Position numbers and translations under genes: made by a program. Below are positions 1-8,405 of a stretch of DNA of 64,000 bases, piece after piece. The stretch comes from Chersky-840 sp035604715 (GTDB taxonomy: Bacteria; Actinomycetota; Acidimicrobiia; Acidimicrobiales; UBA8190). The notes under the pieces were generated by a model, which was not told the DNA's origin, ran no database searches, and was given only the letters and a program-made list of their open reading frames with translations. The stretch lies in assembly GCA_963731665.1 (NCBI GenBank), contig CAVSWP010000011.1, positions 620,001 through 684,000 on the forward strand, read 5' to 3'. Within the stretch, counting starts at the first letter, position 1. Each line of letters starts with the position of its first letter.

Positions 1-659
1 AGGAGATCATCTGCGAGTCCCTGTACCCGTACCCCGAGGGCCTCGTGATCGGCACCAAGGCGGGGCTGACCCGCATCGGCCCCGACCCCGCCGAGTGGCC
101 CCCCGTCGGGCGCCCCGAGTACCTGCGCCAGGAGTGCCTGATGAGCCTACGCCGGCTGCGGCTGGAGAGCATCGACCTCTTCCAGCTGCACCGCATCGAC
201 GACAAGGTTCCCGCCGCCGAGCAGTTCGGGGTGCTCAAGGAGCTGCGCGACGAGGGCAAGGTGCGTCACGTGGGCCTGTCCGAGGTCACCGTGGCCCAGG
301 TCGAGGCGGCGCGCCGGGTGCTCCCCGTCGTGTCGGTGCAGAACCTCTACAACGCGGCCAACCGCCGCTCCGAGGCGGTGCTCGAGCACTGCGAGGCCCA
401 GGGCATCGGCTTCATCCCGTGGTTCCCCATCGCCGACGGCACGCTCTCGGCCCGACGCGGTCCGCTGGCCGAGGTGGCCGAGGCGGTCGGTGCCACCCCG
501 GCCCAGGTGGCGTTGGCGTGGCTGCTGCGCCGCTCGCCGGTCATGCTCCCCATCCCCGGCACCTCAAAGGTGGCGCACGTCGAGGAGAACTGCGCGGCGT
601 CGACGGTGGTGCTCTCCGACGAGCACTTCGACATGCTGAGCCGCACCGGTGCGAGGTAG
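1..659 (+). CDS. Aldo/keto reductase, C-terminal part (5' end outside window)
   Basis: The reading frame is open from base 3 to the stop at 657-659, so the gene begins upstream of the window. The product is the C-terminal ~218 residues of an NADPH-dependent aldo/keto reductase, a (beta/alpha)8-barrel family that reduces aldehydes and ketones. Visible signatures are IDLFQLHRID (the LHxxD segment after the catalytic region), GLSEVT, VSVQNLYN, ARRGPLAEVAEA and the cofactor-binding IPGTSKVAHVEEN near the C-terminus. The catalytic Asp/Tyr/Lys/His N-terminal half is mostly off-window. It ends 9 nt before a flavin amine oxidase on the same strand, so the two may be co-transcribed. Substrate unknown. 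Confidence 0.9.
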   Translation, partial: EIICESLYPYPEGLVIGTKAGLTRIGPDPAEWPPVGRPEYLRQECLMSLRRLRLESIDLFQLHRIDDKVPAAEQFGVLKELRDEGKVRHVGLSEVTVAQVEAARRVLPVVSVQNLYNAANRRSEAVLEHCEAQGIGFIPWFPIADGTLSARRGPLAEVAEAVGATPAQVALAWLLRRSPVMLPIPGTSKVAHVEENCAASTVVLSDEHFDMLSRTGAR

Positions 660-668
660 AACCGGGCG

Positions 669-2027
669 GTGGCCATGACCGAAGTCGACGTCGTGGTGGT
701 GGGGGCGGGATTCGCGGGCCTGGCTGCCGCCCGGGACCTGGTGGCGGCGGGGCGGTCGGTTGCCGTCGTCGAAGCCCGCGATCGCGTGGGCGGCCGGGTC
801 AAGAACCAGAGCATCGGCGACGGGAAGGTCGTCGAGGGGGGCGGGCAGTGGGTGGGCCCCACCCAGGACCGCGTCCTGGCGCTCGCCAAGGACCTCGGGG
901 TCGAGACCTTCCCCACCTACGACACCGGAGCCCGGGTGCTGCACTTCAACAGCAAGCGCGGCACCTACAAGGGGACCATCCCCCGCATCAACCCCTTCGT
1001 CATCGCCGACGTGGGCCGCGCCCAGGCGCGCCTGGAGTCACTGGCCAGGAAAGTGCCCCTCGACGCCCCGTGGACGGCCGCCAAGGCCGAGGCGTGGGAC
1101 GCCGTGACCTTCGAGACCTGGCTGCGGCGCAACACTCTGACCGCCGCCGGCCGGACGCTGCTGGCTTTGGGCATCGAGGCCGTGTTCGCCTGTGAGCCCG
1201 GAGACGTGTCGCTGTTGCACGTCCTGTTCTACGCCCACTCGGCGGGCTCGTTCCAGATGGCCATCGACACCGGAGGCGGGGCCCAGCAGGACCGTTTCGT
1301 GGGCGGGTCCCAACTCGTCTGCGACAAGATGGCCGAGGCTCTGGGCCCGGGCACCATCACCCTCGAGGCACCGGTGCGGCGCATCGCCGTCACCGGCGAC
1401 AAGGTGACCGTCGAGTCGGACAACGGGTCGTGGACGTCCCGGCGCGTCATCGTGTCGGTGCCGCCGATGCTGGCGGGCCGGATCGACTACCGGCCGCTGC
1501 TCCCCGCCTGGCGCGCCCAGCTCACCCAACGGACCCCGATGGGCTCGGTCATCAAGTGCAACGCCGTCTACCCCGAGCCGTTCTGGCGCGCCGAAGGCTT
1601 GAGCGGCCAGGCCACCGGGGACGGTGACGGGGCGCGCGTCGTGTTCGACAACTCCCCTCCCGACGCCACGCCCGGGATCCTGCTCGGGTTCCTCGAAGGC
1701 GACGGGGCCCGCCGGCTGGGACGAGCGAGCCCCGAGGTTCGCCGCCAGGCCGTCCTGGACTCCTTCGTGCGGTACTTCGGTCCGAAGGCCGCCCACCCGG
1801 ACGACTTCGTGGAGCTCGACTGGCAGGCCGAGCCATGGAGCGGCGGCTGCTACGGCACGTTGTTCGGGCCCAACGTCTGGACCCGCTACGGCGCCGCCCT
1901 GCGCGAGCCGGTGGGCCCGGTGCACTGGGCAGGCACCGAGACCGCCAGCGTGTGGTCCGGGTACATGGACGGGGCGGTGTCCTCGGGCCAGCGTGCCGCC
2001 GCCGAGGTGCTCAGCGCCCTGGGATAG
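669..2027 (+). CDS. FAD-dependent amine oxidase (flavin monoamine oxidase family)
   Basis: About 452 residues. The N-terminus carries the Rossmann dinucleotide motif VVVGAGFAGLAAARDL followed by the acidic end of beta-2 and the GG-doublet motif VVEARDRVGGRV. GGGQWVGPTQDRVL downstream is typical of the flavin monoamine oxidase/putrescine oxidase family. The C-terminal FAD-contacting segment reads PVHWAGTETASVWSGYMDGA, which is the conserved GTE...GY.DGA motif. Such enzymes oxidise primary or polyamine substrates to aldehydes with release of H2O2 and ammonia; the substrate cannot be told here. The start is GTG at 669; an in-frame ATG at 675 is equally possible. It converges with the oxidoreductase gene at 2040. 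Confidence 0.92.
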   Translation: MAMTEVDVVVVGAGFAGLAAARDLVAAGRSVAVVEARDRVGGRVKNQSIGDGKVVEGGGQWVGPTQDRVLALAKDLGVETFPTYDTGARVLHFNSKRGTYKGTIPRINPFVIADVGRAQARLESLARKVPLDAPWTAAKAEAWDAVTFETWLRRNTLTAAGRTLLALGIEAVFACEPGDVSLLHVLFYAHSAGSFQMAIDTGGGAQQDRFVGGSQLVCDKMAEALGPGTITLEAPVRRIAVTGDKVTVESDNGSWTSRRVIVSVPPMLAGRIDYRPLLPAWRAQLTQRTPMGSVIKCNAVYPEPFWRAEGLSGQATGDGDGARVVFDNSPPDATPGILLGFLEGDGARRLGRASPEVRRQAVLDSFVRYFGPKAAHPDDFVELDWQAEPWSGGCYGTLFGPNVWTRYGAALREPVGPVHWAGTETASVWSGYMDGAVSSGQRAAAEVLSALG

Positions 2028-2039
2028 ATGCCGGCTGGG

Positions 2040-3092
2040 TCAGCCGGGCGTCACAGGCAGGCCCCCGGCATGAGCCGAACGGTAGGCGGCGTCCACGAGA
2101 CGATGCGCCACCACGGCCTCGGAGAAGCTCGGCTGCGGGACGCGCCCGCCCGACACGGCGTCGAGGAAGGCCCGGTCGGCCTCGACGTAGGCGCTGATGG
2201 CCAGGCCGACGTCGTCGCCACCGAGCGCCAGCTCTCGAACCCAACCCGGTGCCGGGCAGGGTCGGACCTCGGGGCCGTCGGGCGTCTCGACGTGCAGTGG
2301 GCCGAGGAAGTCGTTGTCCAGCCAGGCCATCCCCTGGCGGCAGAACAGCTCCACCCGACGCGTGGAGCCGCGGCTCAAGATGTCGTGCCACACGCTCGCC
2401 AGCTGCGCCGAGGCCCCGGAGGCGAATTGCAGGGACACGGTGGCGACGTCCTCGACCGCCTCGTGTCCCGAGAAGTTCGCCGTGCGCCCCGACACCTGGG
2501 TCACCTCCCCGAGACAGAACCGCAGGATGTCGAGGTCGTGGATGGAATGCTCGATGAGGCATCCGCCCCCCGCCACCGCCACGTCGCCGCGCCAGGTGGA
2601 GCCGTAGACACCCTGCACCGGGAAGTACTGGTCGTCGCGGAAGATCGCCGTCATGGGCGCGCCGAGCTCGCCCGAGGCGACGACGTCGCGCAACGCCCGG
2701 AACACCGGCGCATGGCGCAGCACCAGCCCCACCTGCGCCGGCACGCCACTGTTGGCCACGGTGCGCGCCAAGGCCTCGGCCCCGGCCAGGTCGGGGGCGA
2801 GCGGCTTCTCGCAGAACACGGCGCGGCCCCGTGTGGCGGCGGCTTCGACGACGGCGCCATGGGCGGCGGTGGGTGTGCACACCCACACGGCGTCGCAGTG
2901 CTCGAGCACCTCGGCCACGCTCGCCACGACGTCGGCCCCGTTCACCGCCGCGAACCCTCGGGCCCGCTCGTCCTCGACATCGTGCACGGCCACCACGGCC
3001 GCGTCGATCACCCCGGCCCGGGCCATGGCCTGCAGGCCGATGGCATGGGCCCAGGCGATCACCCCCGCCCCCACGAACCCGATCCTCGTCAT
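2040..3092 (-). CDS. Gfo/Idh/MocA family NAD(P)-dependent oxidoreductase
   Basis: 350 residues from the ATG at 3092; the frame stays open upstream, but the Rossmann motif IGFVGAGVIAWAHA begins right after this Met, which fixes the start. Family signatures are VCTPTAAHGAVVEAA and the EKP motif in VFCEKPLAPD (catalytic Lys region), followed by the alpha/beta dimerisation domain with GGGCLIEHSIHDLDILRF, where the catalytic-region His/Asp lie. These enzymes oxidise or reduce sugars, inositols or related polyols with NAD(P). Divergent from the acetyltransferase at 3118, leaving only 25 nt between start codons, so promoters must lie inside the neighbouring coding regions. The substrate is not deducible. 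Confidence 0.92.
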   Translation of the reverse strand: MTRIGFVGAGVIAWAHAIGLQAMARAGVIDAAVVAVHDVEDERARGFAAVNGADVVASVAEVLEHCDAVWVCTPTAAHGAVVEAAATRGRAVFCEKPLAPDLAGAEALARTVANSGVPAQVGLVLRHAPVFRALRDVVASGELGAPMTAIFRDDQYFPVQGVYGSTWRGDVAVAGGGCLIEHSIHDLDILRFCLGEVTQVSGRTANFSGHEAVEDVATVSLQFASGASAQLASVWHDILSRGSTRRVELFCRQGMAWLDNDFLGPLHVETPDGPEVRPCPAPGWVRELALGGDDVGLAISAYVEADRAFLDAVSGGRVPQPSFSEAVVAHRLVDAAYRSAHAGGLPVTPG

Positions 3093-3117
3093 CGTCCTGC
3101 AAACTACGTTGCCGGGG

Positions 3118-3948
3118 ATGGATCGCGACGAATTGCTGGTGGCCGGAGACCACAACCTGGCGACCACGATGCGCCTCTACGCCGCCACCGCGCCGGACGC
3201 CGTCATGGAGGACGACGGGCGCCTCCTGCTGTACTCCACCTCGCGCACCTGGCCCGGCCCGTACCACAACGGGGCCATGCGGCTGGACCGCACCCTGGCC
3301 AGTGGTGAGGTGCTGGCGCGCGCCCGGGCGTTCTTCGCCGGGCGCAGCCCGGGGTACTGCGTGTGGATCGCCGATCACGCCGACGGCGACCTCGAACACG
3401 ACGCCATCGCGGCCGGGCACGCGGCGGTCTCGCCCCGGGGGGCACCGCGCATGGCGCTCGAGCATCCCCTCGACCCCGGTGTACCGGCCGCCGGCGTCAC
3501 CCTCGAGGAGGTCACCGACGACGACGCCCGGCTCGACTACCTGGCCGTCACCGTCGACGCCTACGCCGACTCCTTCCTCCCCCGCGACGCCGCCGAGGCG
3601 CAACTGGCCACCCTCGACGCCGTACGCGGCCCCGACGTGCGGGCCGTGGTGGCGCGCCAGGACGGTCGTCCCGCGGCAGCCGCCATGGTCGTCGCCAGCG
3701 GGGCGGTGGCCGGCGTCCAATTGGTGGGGACCGTCCCCGGGGCGCGGGGCCGCGGCCTGGGCGAGCTCTGCACCCGCTGGGCGGTGGGAGCGGGACGAGC
3801 CCTGGGGGCGCAGGCCATCGTCCTGGAGGCCTCCGACGCCGGCGAACCCCTCTACCGCCGTCTGGGATTCGTGGAGCTGTCGCGCTACCGGTGGTGTTTC
3901 GGACCGCCTGGCGAGCACGCCACGAGCTCGAGCGACAGCGCCGGATAG
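3118..3948 (+). CDS. GNAT family N-acetyltransferase
   Basis: 276 residues. The C-terminal half is a GNAT fold: VQLVGTVPGARGRGLGELC carries the acetyl-CoA pyrophosphate loop (RGRGLG), and EPLYRRLGFVELSRYRW is the typical terminal helix-strand (YxxLGF). The N-terminal ~120 residues are not a recognised acetyltransferase motif, so this may be a two-domain GNAT of which only the second copy is canonical. The ATG at 3118 was chosen because upstream in-frame sequence is antisense to the Gfo/Idh gene. Acceptor substrate unknown. The cupin gene follows 12 nt downstream on the same strand. Confidence 0.85.
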   Translation: MDRDELLVAGDHNLATTMRLYAATAPDAVMEDDGRLLLYSTSRTWPGPYHNGAMRLDRTLASGEVLARARAFFAGRSPGYCVWIADHADGDLEHDAIAAGHAAVSPRGAPRMALEHPLDPGVPAAGVTLEEVTDDDARLDYLAVTVDAYADSFLPRDAAEAQLATLDAVRGPDVRAVVARQDGRPAAAAMVVASGAVAGVQLVGTVPGARGRGLGELCTRWAVGAGRALGAQAIVLEASDAGEPLYRRLGFVELSRYRWCFGPPGEHATSSSDSAG

Positions 3949-3960
3949 GTTCACCTCGCG

Positions 3961-4515
3961 ATGGCCGACGACGTGGACGCCGACGATAAGGACGGGCACA
4001 ACGTGAAGGTCCCCGGGCTGGAGCCGACGTTCCGCTCCATCGACGACCCCAAGGTCGGCTGGCAACAGGTCAAGGCCATCCGTAACGCCGATGGATCGGT
4101 ATCGTCGGTGTGGGAGAAGTGGTTGGCGTTCTCACCAGACCCCCAGTACCTCTCGCTGTACGCCAAGTGGGACCCCGGCGTCGTGGTCCGTCGCCACGGC
4201 CACTACAGCCCGCACGTGTTGTTCGTCATCGAAGGCGACATGTGGTGCGGTGAGCGGCACTGCCCCGCCGGGACCCACATCGAGCTCCCCGTGGGCGCGG
4301 CGTTCGGCCCGTTCGTCGCCGGTGCGTCGGGGACCTTGTTGCTCGAGGTCATGATGGGCGACCCCCGGTCGTGGGGCGACGATCCCGACGCTTTTCGCCG
4401 GGCCCTGGCGGCGCGTGGCGCCGAGGCCCTTCCCGACCCGGAGATCGAGCTGCCCGACTGGCTCGAAGACCTCCGCTCGCGCTGGGTGGTCGACGGGGAG
4501 ACCCCCGTTGGCTGA
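3961..4515 (+). CDS. Cupin-domain protein
   Basis: 184 residues. The central part has the cupin motif-1 pattern in VVRRHGHYSPHVLFVIEGDM (two His in the metal-binding strand, then the glycine turn), followed by motif-2-like CPAGTHIELPVGAAFGPF. The fold is a small beta-barrel, usually binding Fe, Mn or Zn, and is used for dioxygenases, isomerases or sensing. Its 3' end overlaps the start of the luciferase-like oxidoreductase (TTGGCTGA at 4508-4515), so translation is probably coupled. Function cannot be narrowed further; a cupin co-translated with a flavin monooxygenase suggests action on the same small molecule, which is an inference. Confidence 0.8.
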   Translation: MADDVDADDKDGHNVKVPGLEPTFRSIDDPKVGWQQVKAIRNADGSVSSVWEKWLAFSPDPQYLSLYAKWDPGVVVRRHGHYSPHVLFVIEGDMWCGERHCPAGTHIELPVGAAFGPFVAGASGTLLLEVMMGDPRSWGDDPDAFRRALAARGAEALPDPEIELPDWLEDLRSRWVVDGETPVG

Positions 4516-5491
4516 GCTTCGCCCGAACCGCCCCCTCTCCCCCGGGTCGATCTCGCTTCGGCTCTACCCCCACACCGGACTCGGGCCCGAGGAGATGGTG
4601 CACGAGCTGCGCCACCAGGGCGCGCTGGCGGTGCACGCCGGGTTCGACGGCGTCATGACCAGCGAACACCACGGGGGCTTCGAGGGTTACATTCCCAATC
4701 CGCTCCAGGCGGCCGGGTGGTTGCTCGAGTCCATGGACAGCGGGTGGGCGGCGCCCTGCCCACTGCTTCTCACCTTGCGACCCCCGGCGTTGGTGGCCGA
4801 GGAGGTGGCGTGGCTGGCGGCACGCTTTCCCGGACGGGTCGGGCTGGGCGTGGCGGCGGGATCCTTGCCGGGTGACTTCGCCGTCATGGGTCTCACCGAC
4901 CTCGACCGCACGGCGCGCTTCGCGTCCGGATTGCGCCAGGTGGCAGGGGCGCTCTCGGGGACCGACGCCGGACTGCTGTCGGGGGACCCCGCCATCGCCC
5001 GCTGCGCTCGGGACCCCGTGCCCGTGGTGAGCGCGGCCATGAGCACGGCCGCCGTCCAGCGCGCCGCCGGGCTCGACGTGGGCCTGTTGTTCGACTCGTT
5101 GTCGGCCCCGGAGCGGATCCGCGCCCTGACAGACGCCTACCGCCACGCGGGAGGGAACCGTCCGTGTGTGCTGGTGCGGCGGGTGTGGCTGGGGGAGCCA
5201 CCCAGGGACCAGGTCGACCGGCAGCTCGAGCGGTACCGGAGCTATGCGGCTCCGGGCGCGCAGGCGCACTGGCGGGGCGAGCACATGGTGACGTCCCCCG
5301 ACGCCGCCGCGCTCGCCGCCGACCTGGAGGACGTGGCGCGCGCCGCCGGCGTCGACGCGCTCAACCTGCGAGTCCACGTGCCCGGGGTCGCTCCTGCCAC
5401 GACACGCGAGCAGATTGCCGCGATGGGTGATGTCGTGGCCGCACTGCACCGTTCGTGGTCGACCCAGACGGCACCTCATCCGTCACCGTAG
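4508..5491 (+). CDS. LLM-class (luciferase-like) flavin-dependent oxidoreductase
   Basis: About 327 residues from a TTG at 4508 that overlaps the cupin stop; the frame is open further upstream, but that part is antisense-like and out of family. Features: ISLRLYPHTGLGPEEMVHEL, FDGVMTSEHHGGFEGY (the EHH/H motif common in F420- or FMN-dependent luciferase-like TIM barrels), RFPGRVGLGVAAGSLPGDF, and a C-terminal TTREQIAAMGDVVAALH. The family includes monooxygenases and F420-dependent reductases. Cofactor and substrate are unresolved. TTG is an unusual start, chosen because it gives the 4-nt-scale coupling seen throughout the window. Confidence 0.82.
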   Translation: MAELRPNRPLSPGSISLRLYPHTGLGPEEMVHELRHQGALAVHAGFDGVMTSEHHGGFEGYIPNPLQAAGWLLESMDSGWAAPCPLLLTLRPPALVAEEVAWLAARFPGRVGLGVAAGSLPGDFAVMGLTDLDRTARFASGLRQVAGALSGTDAGLLSGDPAIARCARDPVPVVSAAMSTAAVQRAAGLDVGLLFDSLSAPERIRALTDAYRHAGGNRPCVLVRRVWLGEPPRDQVDRQLERYRSYAAPGAQAHWRGEHMVTSPDAAALAADLEDVARAAGVDALNLRVHVPGVAPATTREQIAAMGDVVAALHRSWSTQTAPHPSP

Positions 5492-5565
5492 GCACAGTGG
5501 TTCACATGCCCTCGGCTCGACGGCGGGCTCGCGTCGACGTCGTGACCGAGATGGCGCGCCGGTCG

Positions 5566-5580
5566 TTCACAACCTGTGAA
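5566..5580. promoter_or_regulatory. Inverted repeat TTCACA-ACC-TGTGAA, possible operator
   Basis: Perfect 6-bp arms around a 3-nt spacer, 127 nt upstream of the secreted repeat-protein start at 5707, in a 215-nt intergenic region. It could be a regulator binding site or part of a transcript hairpin; no regulator is assigned. Confidence 0.3.
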
Positions 5581-5706
5581 TCATCAATCGTGACGATGCG
5601 CCCGAGGCCGAGACCTGACCTACTTGGCGCCGGGGATACCACCATGGCGGGTTGCGAACCCGATCAAGAAGAGCGCGACCCGGCCGAGTCGTTCTATGGG
5701 GGCAAG

Positions 5707-7713
5707 ATGGTCAGCTCGGTGATGCGGCGGCACACATTCCTGGTTGCTCTGGCAACCCTCTTGGGCCTGAGCGCCCTTCTCGTGGTGGCGAGTCCCGGCA
5801 GGGCCGTGGCCGGGGTGTCGTGGAGCGCCGTCAATCCCGCTCTCCCCCCCGACGCCGTGAGCGGCGTCGGCGCGGGGCTGACGCTCTCGTCCAGCGCGTG
5901 CCCCGCCGACGGATGGTGCATCGCCGTCGGTAACTACCTGGGAGAGGCGGGGGGCACGTATTACTCGGCCGGGTTGATCGATTCCGAGTCGGGAGGATCG
6001 TGGAGCGCCGCCGAGACACCGCTGCCCGCCAATGCCATGGCCGGTGACCCCCAGGCGTACCTCGAAGCCGTGGCGTGCGCATCGGTGGGCTCCTGCGTCG
6101 CCGTCGGTCGGTACCTCGACGCCAGTGACGCCACCCAGGGACTGGTCCTGCAGCTGGCGAACGGTGTGTGGACGCCGTCCGAGGTGACCCTGCCCGGTGA
6201 CGCCGATGCCACCGGGAATGCCGCCTACGCCCAGTTGTCGGCGGTGGCCTGTCCGACCAGCGGGTGGTGCACGGCGTTGGGCCTCTACACCCAGGGCTCG
6301 GGCGCCGAGCAGGCGCTCGTCGACAGCGACGTCCTGGGCAGTTGGAGCTCCTCGGCCGCACCGCTTCCCGCGGCGGCCTCGGGTTCGCAGTTCGTGGCCC
6401 TGTCGTGCCCGGCGGCCGGCTCGTGCGTGGCCACCGGCACCTACCTCGTGGCTGGGAACGTCCTTCCCATGGCGGACTCCTTGTCGGCGGGAACCTGGAC
6501 GGCGGCGACCCTGCCGGTGCCCACGGGCACCTCCTCCATGGCTTCGATCGCCAACAACGACCTCGCCGTGTCCTGCCCGGCGGTGGGGTCGTGCGTGGTG
6601 GCGGGGACCACCTTCGACGGCAACTACGAGGGCCTCCTTGACACGCTGTCGGGGGGGACATGGACCGCCACGCCGGTGGCCACTCCCGATGGCCAACCCT
6701 CGACGGACGTGCAACTCACCTCGGTGTCCTGCACCGACCCGAACACGTGCGTGGCCACGGGCCTGAACCTCGAGTCCGGGGTCGAGCAGGGGATCTTCGA
6801 AACGTTGGCCTCGGGGCCCTGGACCCCATCGGTGGCACCCACGCCGGCGGGAACACCCCCGGCGGCCAACATCGAGGTCCATGACGTCGCCTGCCCGGCG
6901 GCGGGCACGTGCGTGGCCGACGGCCAGTCCGACGTGGCCGGGACCGTGAACGGGTTGTTGTGGAACCTCTCGGCGGGCTCGTGGTCCGTCACCGCCACCC
7001 CGCTCCCCGCCGACGCCAGCGTCAGCTCGGATCCCTCCTTCGCCCCCATCGCGTGCCCGGGCATCGGCGTGTGCATCGCCGTCGGGACGTACCTGGGCGC
7101 CGGAGGTCGAGAGGGCGTGGTGGAGACCGACCCCTCGCTCACGGCGAGCACCACCACCGTCCAGATGCACCAGGTGTCGAGCACCACCTTCACCTACTCG
7201 GCCACCGTGACCGGGACGGCCGGGCCGACCGGTACCGTCGTCTTCTCGGCCGGCCTCGACGCCGCATGCAGCGCCACGATCTCCAACGGGGTGGCCAGCT
7301 GTAACGGTGCCGCTCCCCCGGCGCCGAGCGTCCTGGCGTCGTACTCGGGCGACGGCGCGTCAGCGCCGTCGTGGGGCAGCGCCCCCAGCCCGGTCATCGT
7401 GGCGGGGATCGCGGCCATGACTGGGTACGACGCGTCGGCCAAGGTCAACACCTTCTTCGCCAAGCCGCTCCAGGTCAGGGTGACCGGCACGACCGGAGCC
7501 GGGGTGCCCGGAGTGACGGTGACCTTCACGTTGCCGCCGGTGACCGCACAATCGGCGTACCTCTGGGGCCCCGCCACCGCCGTGACCAACTCCAGCGGCG
7601 TGGCGACGTCTCCCCCGCTCTTGGCCGATTCCGTCCGGGGCCTGTACTGGGCGATCGCCTCGGCGGCGGGCCTCCCGACGGCAACCGCCTTCCTGCTGCA
7701 GAACACGAGATAG
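5707..7713 (+). CDS. Secreted protein with eight cysteine-paired repeats (propeller-like) and C-terminal Ig-like domains
   Basis: 668 residues from the ATG at 5707, chosen because it directly precedes a Sec signal peptide (positive MRRH, hydrophobic LVALATLLGLSALLVV, then SPGRAVAG). The mature N-terminal ~450 residues contain eight units spaced 52-59 residues, each with a C-x5-C motif followed by a V/A-x-G core (for example CPADGWCIAVGNYL, CASVGSCVAVGRYL, CPAAGTCVADG) and a later W-S/T strand. This pattern fits an eight-bladed beta-propeller with a disulfide in each blade (inference). The C-terminus has an Ig-like domain (FTYSATVTGTAGPTGTVVFS) and a second invasin-like module (GVPGVTVTFTLPP). 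No LPxTG or membrane anchor is visible. Probably extracellular binding or adhesion; no catalytic motif seen. Confidence 0.85.
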   Translation: MVSSVMRRHTFLVALATLLGLSALLVVASPGRAVAGVSWSAVNPALPPDAVSGVGAGLTLSSSACPADGWCIAVGNYLGEAGGTYYSAGLIDSESGGSWSAAETPLPANAMAGDPQAYLEAVACASVGSCVAVGRYLDASDATQGLVLQLANGVWTPSEVTLPGDADATGNAAYAQLSAVACPTSGWCTALGLYTQGSGAEQALVDSDVLGSWSSSAAPLPAAASGSQFVALSCPAAGSCVATGTYLVAGNVLPMADSLSAGTWTAATLPVPTGTSSMASIANNDLAVSCPAVGSCVVAGTTFDGNYEGLLDTLSGGTWTATPVATPDGQPSTDVQLTSVSCTDPNTCVATGLNLESGVEQGIFETLASGPWTPSVAPTPAGTPPAANIEVHDVACPAAGTCVADGQSDVAGTVNGLLWNLSAGSWSVTATPLPADASVSSDPSFAPIACPGIGVCIAVGTYLGAGGREGVVETDPSLTASTTTVQMHQVSSTTFTYSATVTGTAGPTGTVVFSAGLDAACSATISNGVASCNGAAPPAPSVLASYSGDGASAPSWGSAPSPVIVAGIAAMTGYDASAKVNTFFAKPLQVRVTGTTGAGVPGVTVTFTLPPVTAQSAYLWGPATAVTNSSGVATSPPLLADSVRGLYWAIASAAGLPTATAFLLQNTR

Positions 7714-7724
7714 CCCGACTGGGC

Positions 7725-8405
7725 CTACTGGCGACGTTGGGCGTACTCGACGACGCGCGCCCGGATCGTGTCGTCGGACTTGGCCAGCGAGCCCGTGTCG
7801 AACGGGGGCTGCGGGTCGTACTCGATCATGAGCTGGGCCGCTTGGGCGGCGGTGCGGTCGACCAGCAGCTCGACCAGGCGCAAGGCCATGTCGATGCCGC
7901 TCGACACGCCGGCGGCGGTGATGATCCGCTCGTCGGGGTGCTCCACCACCCGCCGAGAGGTGGGCACCGCCCCGTGCGCCTCGAGCTCGGGGTAGCACGA
8001 CCAGTGGGTGGTGGCGCTGAGGCCCCCGAGCAGCCCGGCCGCTCCCAACACCAGTGACCCGGTGCACACCGACGTCGTCCAGCGCGTGCTGCGGTGGGCG
8101 TGGCGCACCCAATCGAGCACCCGCTCGTCGTGTTCCAGGGAACGGGTGCCCACTCCACCGGGGAACACGATGACGTCGGGCTCCGGAAGCTCCTCGAACG
8201 TGGCGTCGACGGTGATCCCCAACATGGCGTTCTCGGTGCGGACCTCGCCGCGCCGGTGCCCGACGAACGTCACGTCGATGGTGGGGATGCGCTGGAGGAC
8301 CTCGTAGGGGCCGACACCGTCGAGAGCGGTGAACCTGTCGAACAACGGGATGGCCACCTGCACGGTGCCGGTCACGCCGGGTCGGTTCACGCTGGTGTCG
8401 GTCAC
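7725..8405 (-). CDS. DJ-1/PfpI family protein (isonitrile hydratase-like)
   Basis: 226 residues, GTG start at 8405 overlapping the stop of the upstream GlxA regulator by 4 nt (8402-8405). The glutamine-amidotransferase-like fold is shown by VQVAIPLFDRFTALDGVGPYEVL, DVIVFPGGVGTRSLEHDE and the nucleophile elbow TTSVCTGSLVLGAAGLL with its conserved Cys, then ATTHWSCYPELEAHGA and IITAAGVSSGIDMALRLVE. Closest known types are isonitrile hydratases and ThiJ-like proteins. Translational coupling to a regulator that has the same domain suggests a sensor/enzyme pair responding to a reactive small molecule (inference). Confidence 0.88.
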   Translation of the reverse strand: MTDTSVNRPGVTGTVQVAIPLFDRFTALDGVGPYEVLQRIPTIDVTFVGHRRGEVRTENAMLGITVDATFEELPEPDVIVFPGGVGTRSLEHDERVLDWVRHAHRSTRWTTSVCTGSLVLGAAGLLGGLSATTHWSCYPELEAHGAVPTSRRVVEHPDERIITAAGVSSGIDMALRLVELLVDRTAAQAAQLMIEYDPQPPFDTGSLAKSDDTIRARVVEYAQRRQ

